The notes: generated from the letters alone by a model not told the origin. Positions 45,079 to 57,480 are shown, counted from the first letter of the stretch. The stretch is 64,000 nt of DNA from Acanthopleura granulata (GCA_016165875.1 JABBOT010000014.1:15048931-15112930); one strand, 5' to 3'. Translations and numbers: made by a program.

Positions 45079-45136
45079 CTAAAATTTCAACGCTGCTAAT
45101 AAAATATCATTTTTTATTTCGTTATGATTAGTAAAG

Positions 45137-45458
45137 TAACTGGTGTAATTGATCCAGTAAGGTAGAAACATCAATTGGTGTAGCTGATCCAGTTCGGCAG
45201 CACCTTTAATTGCAGTAGTTGACCCAGTTAGATAGCACCATGGATTGGAGTAATTGGTCTAGTTCGGCAGCACCATCAACTGGAGTAACTGATTCTTTTA
45301 GGCAGCACCATTAATGGGTTTACTTGATCCAGTTAAGCAGCACCATCAATGGGTGTACTTGATCCAGTTAGGCAGCACCATCAATTGATGTAATTCATCC
45401 AGTTAAGCAGCGCCATGGATTGGTGTAATTTGCCTATTTAGACAACGACATGAATTGT
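45137..45458. repeat. Minisatellite, about 36-bp unit, about 9 units
   Basis: Unit resembles GTGTAATTGATCCAGTTAGG plus CAGCACCATCAATTG. Units differ at several positions, so the array is old. Confidence 0.92.
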
Positions 45459-45779
45459 TCACATTCAGGTCACTCTGTTACTAAAAAAAATATACTGGTA
45501 TGACCGAAATGACATGAATCTGAAACACGAGCACATTTCAGCTGAACCTTAGTTCCTAAGCTCTGCTGACCTTTATGTTTATGTTTACTGAGGCTGGCCC
45601 ATTAATTCATTTATTTCCAAGAAAAGTGTCAGTTTGCAATATTCATCCTCGACGTTTATAACACTATCAAGCCGCTCGTTAAAACTTGCCAGGTCAGAGA
45701 TCGAAGTTTCTTTGTTGGGTTTCTATTTCGATAATGGTTCTCCAGAATTAATTGCCATAACGCGGGCTATTACACCTGA

Positions 45780-46960
45780 GTTTGGAAACCACAATTAGAC
45801 TTGAGACCCCTTGGTTGGGACCGGCGTCGTCGGGGCAGGAGGTCTGTGGACAAGGAACTCTCAAACCTCCTTTGACATTCTCCAGATAGAAAGTCTGTCA
45901 GAACCTCCATACATCAGGCTCTGCAGAACGGTGTGTTCACGACATTATGTCTGATAACGCCTGATCGTGCTCTGCGTCGTCATTGTTATTCCTAGCTGGA
46001 CTCTCTGATGGCACAACCTTCTTTTGTCCCACTATGCAGACTGAAGGTTCGCTGACAACACACCCTCTCTCTGTTATTACATATCCATATCTGATCGACT
46101 CCTCTTTTTTGTTATCTGTAAATCAAGTGTTTTGGTGTCATTTGCTAGCCTTGCAAGAATCACTATTAGACATATATCAAGTCGTTGGTCGTTATATGGT
46201 CAATCCTCCCTATGATATAATACCGTGTGCAAATTGTGTTACGTGTATAGACTTGTTGGATTGGGGTTTGAAAACAGTCTCAAAGAATAGTACAGTTACA
46301 TTTTGACAAATCATTTGTGTCACTAAACAATAGGGGTTGTTGATTACTTCTTCTTCCAGGCAACTATTATTTACTGTAATTCAGGAACTGTTTCACAATA
46401 TTTCCCTATTGACTGTATATTGAGAGATTGTAAGTTTATTAGCAAAACTAATCTTTGGAAATTTGACTGTGGATATTGTTTTTCCCAGTTGACGGACTTT
46501 TCACTGTCATTTGGAGACTTCACTTACTCTACTTAGGAAACTTCTCCACGATATTCTTTTCCTCGCTATATGACTTTTATATATATATTAAGGATTGGGA
46601 AAAATGTAAATGTACTGTAATAAAATTTTTATTGTTGATATTCATGTACAATAAATTAGTTGCCTCTATGGCTGAGGGGGTTAGCGTGACAGCATGGCGT
46701 AATGACCCAGGTTCCTCTCACCAATGCGGTCGCCGTAAGTTTAAATCCAGCTCATGCTGGCTTCCTCTCTGGCCGTACGTGGGAAGGTCCGCCAGCAATC
46801 TGCGGATGTTCATGCGTTTTCAAATGAATAAATGAAATGTGCACTAAATTACGAGGGGCATATACCAGTGGATGAATAGCAGTACCACTTGCCCGTATAC
46901 TGAAGAAAGAAACTAAGAGTACACATGTACTAAGTTGACCCTTGGCAACGTCTCGCCCTA
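45780..46960 (-). pseudogene. Family unit, modules B and A, split by a SINE
   Basis: B (46.96-46.38) shares the block with TGTACTCTTAGT and TATACGGGCAAGTG on the minus strand. A (46.31-45.79) keeps YGYVITERG, SEPSVCIVGQKKVVPSES and EHDQALSD in a single frame, the longest readable module A, before a stop. A Family-1 SINE lies within B. The 107-codon plus-strand frame here is the shadow of A. Confidence 0.5.
46655..46835 (+). mobile_element. Family-1 SINE, tail-truncated
   Basis: GCCTCTATGGCTGAGGGGGTTAGCG, ATGACCCAGGTTCCTCTCACC, CCAGCTCATGCTGGCTTCC, then GCCAGCAATCTGCGGATG and an abrupt AAATGAATAAATGAAATG. Confidence 0.92.
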
Positions 46961-46964
46961 AAGC

Positions 46965-47575
46965 TGGCTGCTTTCTTCACAGCCAATTCCCACACACTTA
47001 AGACGTCTTCCTATCCGTTTGGCCTGGTCTGGAGAGCTAGGCTGGAGGGTGTAAAAGTACGAGATGACCAATGATCAACATCAAAAATTACTACCGTGTA
47101 GTGATGGCTTAAGTTAGTTTGTGCCAGATAGACATCCGAGTGTATTTTGGTAAACTGACACAGACACATATCTAATGTACAAATAAGCACCTCTTCCCGG
47201 TGATATAGCGTTATTTAATTGGCTTTTAACGTGACCACATTTGACCTGACAACATGTGCTGGACACAGCCATTCATTAGCCTCAGGGCTTACCATCCAGT
47301 GTATACATAGGCTGCGAAAAGAGTATCCCACAGGTCAAACTTTGTCCTTTAAGTAAGCTGTTTTTAAAGATGGATAATTAATTGGATTAATTGGATTAAT
47401 TGAATACGCTGTCTTTTTCCGCCAAGTTGCACGGTGAAGCAGTCAGAATACCACTATTCATGACATCAGCATGGAATTTCATTCAGCCATGAAACCACAA
47501 ACTGACGATCATTGTAGTGTTGGCTGACATCTGTTCTAACTTTGTGCGGTTTTACTTTAGCAGAGTATACATTTA
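46965..47575. other. Anonymous sequence between family units
   Basis: No supported gene. A fragment near 46.96-47.0 (CTGGCTGCTTTCTTCACAG) resembles the edge between modules B and C. Confidence 0.4.
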
Positions 47576-47579
47576 AACA

Positions 47580-47760
47580 TTGTCACCTTATTCCTGGTCT
47601 CATTCACAAAGTGTGTTTCACCTTCTTAGAAAGCCGATTCTTGGAAACCAGAACTTATCTTTGTAGGTGGCTTCTTATTCTTATTTCTCTTTACCTCAAC
47701 CCTTTTGTTGGGCTTGTTTGATTTTTTTTTTCTTTTGGTTTTTTTTAGTTTGTTTTTTCT
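47580..47760 (-). pseudogene. Module E fragment
   Basis: Minus strand AAGTTCTGGTTTCCAAGAAT then CGGCTTTCTAAGAAGGTGAA, frame FWFPRIGF. Paralogous to 54.03-54.16 kb and to E elsewhere. Confidence 0.5.
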
Positions 47761-47899
47761 TTATGGCCTACTGGTAAATTCTCCTTATAGTGCATGCATT
47801 TATTTATTTATATACACTCTTGCTATGCGCAATGTTCGACATCAACGTTTATCAATGTCTTTGTTCTTCCGCTCTTTTGTTCGCGATTTTCGGCCAGAA

Positions 47900-48400
47900 G
47901 ACTCAGGTGACTGCACCTGAGATGAGCCACACTAAGCATGATACCCCGGGTTCGGGACCGGCGCCATCGGGGCAGGAGGTCTGTGGACAAGGGACTCTTT
48001 GGCATTCTCCACATCAGACTCTCTGTTGGAACTTCAGGCTCTGCAGAAGGACTGAGGCACGACACGGCTAACGTCTGATCGTGCTCATTGTGGTTATTGT
48101 CATTACTAGATGGATTCTCTTATTGCAGTGCCCTGTTTTGTTCGAAAATCCAGATGAAAATTTCTCAAAATACACTCTCTTTGTTATTACATGTATACAT
48201 ATGATCGGGTCTTCTCATTTAATTGTAGCGGAGAGATCAAGCCTGTGGTGCCCATCCTCTGAGTTTGTCCAAGGAAATAATGCATATAATCTACATCCAG
48301 CCGTCGGCCATACATCAGCCAATTGTCCTTGTAATACGATGTACTCCCCGAAACGCATTATGCGAATGATCAGTGAGAATGCCAATGGAGCCTGGTAGAG
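47900..48400 (-). pseudogene. Family unit, module A
   Basis: Minus strand: NEHDQTLA, SAEPEVPTESLMWRMPK and TDLLP within one 80-codon frame, next to the conserved block with GTATTACAAGGACAATTGGC. It has lost the middle of the consensus by a deletion. Confidence 0.5.
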
Positions 48401-48578
48401 CATAAAACAGTGCCAAAGAACAAATATTGTATTAAGGATATACTTTAATAATCATTCCTGACGATAATCCCAAAAAGTCTGCATCTGTTTTTTCTGATTA
48501 TTATCACAACGCATTGTACGTGTGTGGTAGCGTAGAATGAATAGAGATTTACTTGAGCGAGAAAGCAGATTGGTAACT

Positions 48579-48835
48579 TTAGATTCGCGTTGCGGCCATA
48601 ATGCAGGGTGTGTTCTCAGAAATGTCAAATGAAACCAACGAAATTAGAATTCCTCTTTGTATGTCCTCAACCGAGTTCTGAAGATCTCTTGAAGCCAACG
48701 CATCCACCAAATCCATTCTAATCTGATAAGATGACCTTATCCCTTTCACAATGACCTCGGAGAAATGTTGTCTGCCAACCGCTGCTTTCTCAGTGACGGC
48801 AAGTGCTATTGTTCTGCGTTTATACAACCATTGCC
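48579..48835 (-). pseudogene. Module E with the longest open frame
   Basis: About 82 codons are open on the minus strand, with MDLVDALASRDLQNSVED, comparable with DLTDAPVKGDLQNPIRE at 37.9 kb and MDLSAKGYLQNSIKE at 16.4 kb. An acceptor-like TCATCTTATCAG precedes the MDL stretch. An ATG just upstream (GGGCAATGG) is in another frame. Confidence 0.4.
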
Positions 48836-48864
48836 CTCTGTGATAGCATCACCTGTCTTTGTAC

Positions 48865-48900
48865 TTCAACGCTCACCACTGACTGCCTCCCTTATATACC
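48865..48900 (-). promoter_or_regulatory. Possible TATA promoter upstream of module E
   Basis: Minus strand GGTATATAAGGGAGG (TATATAAG at 48891-48898), followed about 25 bp downstream by GTCAGTGG as a possible start region. The only family copy where I see this, and only by motif. Confidence 0.3.
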
Positions 48901-49214
48901 TGCTATGACTCGGCCCCCATAGGAAATGTTCCCGAGGATAACCGAGGTAATTAAAACATAGAGGAGCGATAAGTTGTTATACCCGACCGTTACATTATAG
49001 CTATGACATTTAGTGAGAAATTCAAAGAGAAAATAAACAGTTAAAAAAGTCCGTGTTTTTATCGCACTAATTCTAGTATTTCTACGAGGGTATTACCACT
49101 ACAATCGCCTTCGTGCTTAAACGTTCGTAATTGGAGGAGCACGTGACTTGTGCAGGTTGCACATATTATTTCACATGATGACAATACGACATTATGGGAG
49201 GGGGGAACTCCGTG

Positions 49215-49458
49215 TTCAAGGGAGTTAGGGCGACAGTGCAGCGTAATGACCCAGGTGCCTCTCATAAATGCGGTGGCTATGAGTTCAACTCTCATGCTGA
49301 CTTCCTCAGCGGCCGTACGTGAGAAGGTCCGCTAAGAATCTGGTTATGCTCGTATGATTCCTCCGCGCTCTGCCCGGTTTCTTTCCACCAAAATGCTGGC
49401 CGAAGAATTATTCTTAAACAAGGCATAAAACATCAGTCAAATAAATAAATAAAAATAA
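49215..49458 (+). mobile_element. Family-1 SINE
   Basis: GTGCAGCGTAATGACCCAGG, ATGAGTTCAACTCTCATGCTG, GCGCTCTGCCCGGTTTC, ATTATTCTTAAACAAGGC and AAATAAATAAATAAAAAT. Confidence 0.9.
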
Positions 49459-49459
49459 G

Positions 49460-50145
49460 AAAAGTTTATAACAGTGTACAAGGAAATGTGTGTTTGGCCC
49501 ACGGGGTAACATACATAGATTTCAGGGAACACAGTTTCTTGACCGACAGCAGATGAATACAGTACACAATGAATGGTGAATTGAGAAGTTTAAGTCAAGC
49601 TTATGCTTCCAGACAAGGCTGTTTGTAATAACACAGCCCAGTCAGAGCAGGGAGACGGTGCAGGATTACTTGGATGTTTGATATATTCTCGTCAGGCAGA
49701 TGGCATTATTCTGTTCCAGCTGTCACAGTTGAATTTGACACATATCATTCACTTTTATTATAACATTAGGCCATTGAAAACATTAGCCCACTGACATGTG
49801 TGGAGAGAATTTTATTGAATTTAGCTGCCCGATGGCAGAAAAATACCATCAGTGAACAAAAGAGGCACCCAAAACAGCATTTACGACTTATTGGCGGTTC
49901 ACTTCAGGAACATGGTTCAGAAACCCTTCTCACTGCCCGAAGAAAGGTTTCATCAGAACTGTGAAAATATGTGTACCGATAATGGACGTATAATGGACAA
50001 GAAAACTCTAGTACAATTTGTAAACGTAAAAATATTGAACGAGATCAACAACAGCCGATCAGTGTTTGGTCATTCAAGTCGCGAGCTCAAATCTTTGGTC
50101 GCGATTTCAAGTCAGTACATTTGCCAAGTAGCGGGTGAAGAACGG
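49460..50145. other. Anonymous sequence, start of a chance frame
   Basis: A plus-strand frame at 49852-50259 runs into module A on the opposite strand, so at least its second half is not a gene. Nothing else supported. Confidence 0.4.
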
Positions 50146-50149
50146 CGCT

Positions 50150-51020
50150 TTCTACTGGCAAATGAGGCTCTCTCTGTTCTCTCTCCAGGCTCTGGTCAGG
50201 CCATCACATTGTTTCTGCTAACGTCTGACCGTGGTCTTTGTAGCCGTGGCAATTACTAGATAGACTAAAGGTTATCAAACAACACACTCTCTGTGCTATT
50301 ACATATCCATATTTGATCGGGCCCTCTAATTTACTTTCTGTGAAGGCAAAAGGCTTTGATGTCAATTCATTGAATTTGCCCGAAAAACTGCTAGGTAAAC
50401 ATTATGGTGTAGAGGTCCTTATGATATGATTTCATTACATGTAGGCTATGGTTTGACTGTATTAGAGTAGAGAAACAGTCTCAAAGAGCAGTTATGTTCT
50501 GATAAATCATTCGTGTCATAATATACTGCAGTATTTTGTTACTTGACTGGTAATTTTTGCAATCAAGCCTAAAAACTCAAACCACTGTAGTAAAAGCCGT
50601 ATCACTCTAAGGATATTCTTGCACACTATATTACGAGACATGTTACTGGATAGCATGCGACATGCCCGTATAAAGACAGACTAAGTTAAGGGTACACATG
50701 TACCCATGTACACCTTGTTGACGACCGGGTAAAGTTGACCCCTTATGGCGAAAGCGAGCTACTTTCTTCAGAGGCAATGGTGACACCTTTAGTGGTACTC
50801 CATGTCAAAGATACCGAACGTGCTGCAGAATTCAGTGACAGTATAATGGCTAATACTAACATGATGAGAGGCAAGCAAAGAAGTACCATGACTGATGTGA
50901 TTTGGAATAAGATGTGTCTGGCTGGCTGGCTGAGCTGACGGACGCCCTAACCCTTCGGAAATCTCGGAGGGGTTGGTGTTTTGTATTTACACCACACACA
51001 GAACACATGAGGCCTGGGCC
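50150..51020 (-). pseudogene. Family unit, modules C, B and A
   Basis: C (51.02-50.78) carries SEISEGLGR on the minus strand. B (50.75-50.53) has the shared TACACATGTACCC block on the plus strand. A (50.52-50.15) begins with a strong acceptor-like TTTTGCCTTCACAG (minus strand, near 50.35) and then LEGPIKYGYVIAQR. A is partly rearranged further down. Confidence 0.5.
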
Positions 51021-51024
51021 CTGT

Positions 51025-51640
51025 TTCTTGAAGCGTACTTAGTGCTAAGTGGCCCTTAGCTAAGTGTACTTTCTGTGTCTACAACATACTTTGTCACGGC
51101 AGTTAAGAGAATACTTAAGTGCGCTTCATGAAACCGTCACTGTCGTCACATCCATATATATTTAAACATCGTTAACCTGGTGCTCTTTAATTCCGCTTTC
51201 ACAGAGCGCATTTATTATTCCCGGAAATGCTACACATCAATATGTTGAACGTCCACAATACTGCAAAGAAACTGGAATTAAAATACTTTTTCTAATTCAT
51301 ACTGTTAAATCTTGGAATGGAATGGAATTTATGCAAACCCAGTAGATGCTTGTTTCAAGCCGCCACATAAATATTCGGGACCACATAAGCTTGTTCTCAA
51401 CACTATGAAGCCATTGTCTTTTGTGACGTCATAATAATACAAAAAGCTGTGTCCTGTGGGAAATTGTGCGTGCAGAGTAATTTGTTTGATAACAGTAGCA
51501 TCCCTAGTGCGATTGATATACTAACGCGTGTATTTGTAAGTAGCGCTGTTGTATCGAATATATTTCGTCAAAGTTGATAATGTCCTGTCTTCTCCGTATC
51601 ATGGGTGAACGTCCTTTTCTGGGCTTCTTTTCAGGGCGTG
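51025..51640. other. Anonymous sequence between family units
   Basis: Contains an inverted pair, AGTGCTAAGTGGCCCTTAGC near 51040-51060, and otherwise no supported feature. Confidence 0.4.
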
Positions 51641-51649
51641 AGTGGTCAG

Positions 51650-53850
51650 CGATAATTGGTGGAACAGGGAATGAAGACCAGAAGGTCTCGAATAACGAAC
51701 ATCCACATGCTATTACATCTGGCCGAGTTTTCAAGCCATACTAAACTTCACACCAGGCTTTGGGATCAGCGTCATCGGAACAGGAGGTCTGTGGACAAGC
51801 GACTCACAAACCGCCTTTGACATTCTCCAAATGAGAATCTCAGTTCGAACATAAATTCCTCGATGACTTCAGGTTCTGCAAAACGGTCTGACCGCGGCAT
51901 TTTGTCTGATAACGTCTGATCGTGCTCTTTGTTGTCATTGTCATTAGCAGTTTGATTCTCTGATGGCACAACCTTCTTTTGTCCAGCTATGCAGACTGAA
52001 GGTTCCCAGCCAAAACACGCTCTCTCCGATATTACATATTTATATTTGATCGGCTCCTCTCGTTTCTTATCTATGGATTAAGTGTTTTGGTGTCATTTGT
52101 TAGTCTTGTCAGAATCACTATAAGTTATACACCAAGCCGTCGGTGTATATATATATATATATTCAATCCTCCCTATGATATAATACCGTGTGCAAATTGT
52201 ATTACGTGTATAGGCGATGACAAGGCTGGGTTAGGGTTGAGAACAACCTCAAAGAATAGTACAGTTACGTTTTGACAAATCATTTGTGTCACACAACACT
52301 AGAAACTGTTGCTTACTTCTTCTTCCATTATTATTTTCTATTATTATACCTCGCAGAGTGATTCTTGGTTTTCATTGGTTTATACGATCTCATGATGTTC
52401 CGCATGATACCATGATGTACAACTGTTACAAGGCAATGTGTAGCGCGGTAATAGCCAATGATGTCGTGCGTGTATTCTAAACCTAGATTTTCTCCCTCTG
52501 TCCGCTCTGTAACGTTCACATGTTTATAAAGTAATCAGTCGTACGATCACTTTCTCAGGTAACGATGACATAGGAATACAAGACAAGAATTTAGGGATTC
52601 AGCAGAGCAGATCATATACTGTCCTTTATTTCCACTTTCTCGACAAGTGAAGTTCAACTTCTGCTCAGCACTCGCCGAACACCACTTCTCTCGAGTTCAC
52701 AATTCCTGCGATAAAATCTCACGGCGTTAACTATGTGTGTATTGTAATTCTGGAAACTGTTGCACTGTATTTTTCTAAATGACATGTGGAGACTTCTCGT
52801 AGTATGTTCAGAAAATTTTCCGCGCTATAAATTTATACAAGGTTATTGAAAATCTACAGCAATAAAAGCCTTATTGCTCTGTGGATATTCATGGATACTA
52901 AATTGCAAGAGACATATATCAGTAGATAAAAAGCAATATCACTTGCTTGTATAAACTTGCCTGTGGAGGGTACACATGTACCAATGCGCATTTGTTTGAC
53001 GCCAGGGTCAAGTTGACCCTTTATAGCAACGACTCGCCTACAACGGACTGCTTTCATTAGAGAAAATGCCGACATATTTAATGCCGCTTACGTGGAGGCC
53101 ACGTCGAGGTTACAAAACACGTTATTGCACTCAGCAGCAGTATAATGGTGAATGGCTTACACCATCCTGTTGACGGGCAATGAAGTAACATGGTTGTTTC
53201 TTTTAAAATTCTGACGTGACTGGATTTGGAATTAGCTCTGGGCATTCTCCCGTGGAGGAGGTAGGTCTAACCCTTCATAAGTCTCAAAGGATGAACAAAA
53301 CACATGGAAAACAGTGAAGCCTATTACTGCCTTTTGACAGATCTCTTCGGTTTGTTTCAAACTCATGTTGGATCAGTCGTGAAACCTTCCACCCAGTCAG
53401 CAGTCCCTGGCAACCGTTTTTGAAATCAGTCAGTCGGCTATTTGGCTGCCGATCAAAAGACAAGAAAAACCCTGCACAGATTTCTCAAGGTGAGAAACTT
53501 AAAATCAGGCATAATTGTCATTCGGTGTTTAAGAAACTCTCCGCGTTGTTCATCGGGAAACTGTTATCTACTTCACGCAGCACCAATCAGAATTCTGTCC
53601 ATTGAATACGTAAATATGATGGAAATCCAGCTTACCCCTATTCCATTTCACCCTAGCTGTCAGCTTCACATAGCCTACAGTGGAACCAAGAAACTTGTTG
53701 ACAGTCTCTGTCACATCCTATACGCTCGGAAAAGTAGTAGAAGCAAGAACGTACTTCAGAATATCACGCAGACCTTACAAACGCTCAGCACTGCATAGGT
53801 TAAGCAGCCTGAGTATGCTACCAGATGAAACCGTTACCCAATCCTCATGT
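51650..53850 (-). pseudogene. Most complete compact family unit, modules D, C, B and A
   Basis: Downwards on the minus strand: D (53.85-53.62, with CCTATGCAGTGCTGAGC), C (53.60-53.06, with a TTAAAAGAAAC block and GCTGCTGAGTGCAATAACG), B (53.00-52.70), A (52.30-51.65). A has CATAG then REEPIKYKYVISERAC, EPSVCIAGQKKVVPSENQ and KEHDQTLSDKMPRSDRFAEP in one frame of roughly 80 codons before a frameshift. About 2.2 kb, which may approximate the ancestral unit length without E. A short TA run interrupts A at 52146-52160. Confidence 0.55.
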
Positions 53851-53871
53851 CTTATTATGTATCTATTTATT

Positions 53872-54010
53872 TATTTATTTATTATTTATATGATTGGGGT
53901 TTTAAGCCGTACTTAAGAATATTTCACTTATATGACGGTGGCCAGCATTATGGTAGGAGGATACCGGGTCGAGCCAGGCAGGAACTAATGACCATCCACA
54001 GCTTGTTAGC
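53872..54010 (-). mobile_element. Family-1 SINE, head-truncated
   Basis: TTTATATGATTGGGGTTTTAAGCCGTACTTAAG, ATATGACGGTGGCCAGCATTATGG and CCATCCACAGCTTG. Confidence 0.9.
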
Positions 54011-54029
54011 GTACTTACACCTATGTAAT

Positions 54030-54505
54030 TCTGACCATATCTTTTCAGGCATGTCGTCAGTGGACGCTGTTCTCATTCACCAGATGTGCTTCACCTTCTT
54101 TGCAACGCTAAACCAATTCCTGGAATCCAGAACTTCTCTCTGTAGGTCACTCCTTGCAGTGATGAACACGTGTCTTTAGCTCAACCGGTTAATTGGGATT
54201 ATTTGTACTTCATCTATAGGTAAACTCTCTCTACAATTCATGCATATATGTATTTCTCTTGTCATACCCTTATTGTGTGCAATGTTGTACATGAAATTTG
54301 ATATAAGTTTTGGTTTTCTCGCTCATCTATTTTAAGCCGGAAGATTCTTACTGTACCTGGGTTTGGAAGCCACATTAAGCTTGGTGTGGCGTTGGGCGGG
54401 GCGGACGTCGTCGGAGCACGAGGCCAATTGGAAACGGGCTAACGAGCTGCCTTTGGCATTTTCCAAAGCAAACTCTCTGTTGCGGCGTCCATACATCCAT
54501 GACAT
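54030..54505 (-). pseudogene. Broken family copies at the array edge (E and A)
   Basis: E at 54.03-54.18 has minus-strand GAAGTTCTGGATTCCAGGAA and TTGGTTTAGCGTTGCAAAG. A at 54.35-54.50 has ATGGACGC, AGAGAGTTTGCTTTGGAAAA and GTTTCCAATTGG. The paralogous stretch between them matches 47.70-47.93. The next unit is cut off by the minisatellite. Confidence 0.5.
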
Positions 54506-54589
54506 CATTTCATCCCAATAAAGGAGAATGGAGCCAGTGTGTTTGGGTCTAATGGACACTTTAAATACTCAGCTGAAGAAAACGAAAAC

Positions 54590-56130
54590 CTAAAACCATA
54601 GAAGGGACAAAACTGACAATATGCTTGAAAGCATAAGACACTACAAGAGACTTTACACTGTAAAGGACTATACACAACAAGGGACAATACAGTATAACGG
54701 ACAGACAGGACTAAATATTGGAAGGAATTAGACACAGAAACGGACTACAGAGTACAAGGGACAAGAACCCATAGGGAAGCAGGTGTTAGAAGAAACAGCG
54801 CACCACAAGGGACCGGAAACTATAATGGACTAGACACTGCCAGGGAAGGACACTACAAGGGACGGGAAACTATGGTGGACAATATAGGCCTACCATAAAG
54901 GACCGGACTCTATAGTGGACAAGACAGGCGTACTGTAAAGAACCGCACACTACAAAGTGTAGGGGACCCCAAAGTATAATGGACTTGAGGTTATAAGGAA
55001 GTAGATGCTAAACTAGACTAGCCGTTAAAGGGGTTAGACACTGTGATGAACTAAATTCTATAAGGAACTAGACACTGTAATGAAGAAGGGACTATAAGGG
55101 ACAAAAACTATATAAAAGGACTAAACGCTTTAAGGGACTAGAAACTACAAGAGACAGTACGGTACAAGGGACTAGGCAGTACAAGGGGCTAGATATTGTA
55201 AGAGCCTAAAGAGTACAAAGAACAATACACTATAATCAGACCAGACAGTGGAAGGGATCACAGACTATATAGGACCAGACATTATAAGGGACAGAACACT
55301 ATAATGGACAATACGTTATAAGGTTAGACACTGTAAGGAACTGGATTTTGTAAAATACTAGACACTATAGGGGACTAGACGGAGTGAAGGACCAGGTACT
55401 GTAATGAACGAGGTACCATAAAGGCCTCTACACCATATCAATACCTTCGGGGACCGTACATTTCATCGATACCACGAGGAACTAGACACATCATCAATGC
55501 CATAAAGAACAAGACATTTCATCGATACCACAACGGACTATACACTTTCTCGATACCATATAGGACTATACACTTTATCGACACCATAAGTAACTAGACA
55601 CTTCATCAACACAATAGGGAACTTTACACTTTATCGACAATATAAGGAACTAGACACTTCATCAATACGATAAAGAACTAGACATTTTATCAGTACCATT
55701 AGGGACATTACACATTATCGACGTCGTAAGGAACTAGAGACTTCATCGATACCACAAGGGATTTTACCCTTTAATGACACCATATCCAACTAGACACTTC
55801 ATTAATGCCATAAAGAACTAAACACTTTATCAGTACAGTACAGAACTAGACATTTTATTGAGTCAATGAAGGACTACACAATTTATCGAAACCATAAAGG
55901 ACTACACAATTTATCGATACCATAAGGCACTTTGCACTTTATCGACAACATAAGGCACTAGACACTTCAACAATACCATAAAGAATTAAATATTTTATCG
56001 ATACCCAATAAAGTGGGACTATACACTTTATTGACACTATATTCTACTAGACACTTCATCAATACCATAAAGAAGTAAACATTTTATCGATACCATAAAG
56101 GACTATACACTTTAATGGACAGAAAGCTAT
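54590..56130. repeat. Degenerate 1.5-kb minisatellite
   Basis: Two domains. To about 55.43 kb the unit is roughly 17 bp, near AAGGGACTAGACACTAT. From 55.44 to 56.13 the unit is about 34-38 bp, alternating ATACCATAAGGAACTAGACA and CTTTATCGACACCATA. The second unit contains the first, so one domain probably grew from the other. No coding. Confidence 0.93.
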
Positions 56131-56134
56131 TAGG

Positions 56135-57480
56135 GCTAGACTATTAGGTACACATTGTATGAGCTACTTAGGCAAAGTCATACAGGCGACATGTTGCCCT
56201 GAGTTATATCATACCCACCCCACTCTTCCCCATCACTAATCGTTTTTGCCAGCTAGGTTACATTACATGAAACGAAATAGAAAACAACCAAATCCAAAAT
56301 ATCCAACGGCAGAAAGCATTCATAAATTACATGGAAAATTAATGTGTAAAGAGCAGTCTATAATTTCGTGTTATTTTTAGAAAGGATCTGAATATTCTCT
56401 TATTTCAAAGCCCTGACAAGCTTGTTACTTAAGATATTTTAGAGCAGTTGGGTTATAATATATATTTTTCAAAGAATATACAGAACTTGGAAACTTGAAA
56501 ATCTGAGTAAAGTAGTATCAAGTAATATTTAAAGAGAAATATCTTGCAAGTCCTTGGGGATCGCACTAAAACTATTTTTTTTTCATTTCCATGTGTAGTA
56601 TTGTTAGTGCAACTTGACTTCCCCTCACACAATTCCAAATATTAAGTCACCTTTGCACAGTTTTTGGAGTGGATCTTAAAATTAATTCCCATACTACAAA
56701 ACAAAATTTGCTTCAATTTAATCTAGTGGCAAACAATTTCCGTTCAGCTGTTTTCATCATGGGCCACATAAGTGGATGTTCTAAGCGCTGGTAATGAGTC
56801 TGCACCTTGATTCCAGGTGAGAAGTATTTTTTTTGAAATGTTTTCAAGTCTAAGTGGCTTTCTACAATTTAAAGCCAACTCTGGTGAGCTTTATTCATAG
56901 CGTATTTTGGAACACTCTAGATTAGGTCTATGATTATTTTAAAAACATACATTGAAGATTAAAATGCCGGAAGGCACAGTTGGTGTAAAATATTCTTAAG
57001 TAATACGAAAGGGGGAGGGAAATGGGTATCGGTCTTTCGCGATATCAGATTTATCAGCGACGTACATGGCATCGATTTTGGATTTTTCAAACCAAGTCTT
57101 GGGGCCATTTGGTGTGAGTAAACACACATTTCCGGTTCTTAGAAAATTTAATACTTTTTAAAATACAATGCACTTCTGATAATGAAGGCATTTCACTACA
57201 TGCTCTTAAAAGGGTATCAACTTGTATCGCCACAAATGATATAAAGCAAGACTAGACCTTCGATTTGAGATTGCATTTGAAGCAAATTTTCGAAAATAGA
57301 TTACTCCCTTCAGTTCTAAAAAATCTCTCTACTAGAATTTTAAAAAGTACCGGTGCATATGCGAGAAAGCCTGAATTGCACATCAAAAATGACACAATGC
57401 ATAACAATCATGTTTTTTTTTCAATACAATCCCCATAACTTTAACAAGGGGAGTTGATAAACTCCAAAATGGTTATAAAT
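56135..57480. other. AT-rich sequence, no gene firmly seen
   Basis: A 67-bp stretch near 57.05-57.11 lies between an AG (CGATATCAG) and GTGAGTAA, exon-like by splice signals only. 56.96-57.00 has a scrap resembling the SINE 3' end. Confidence 0.35.
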
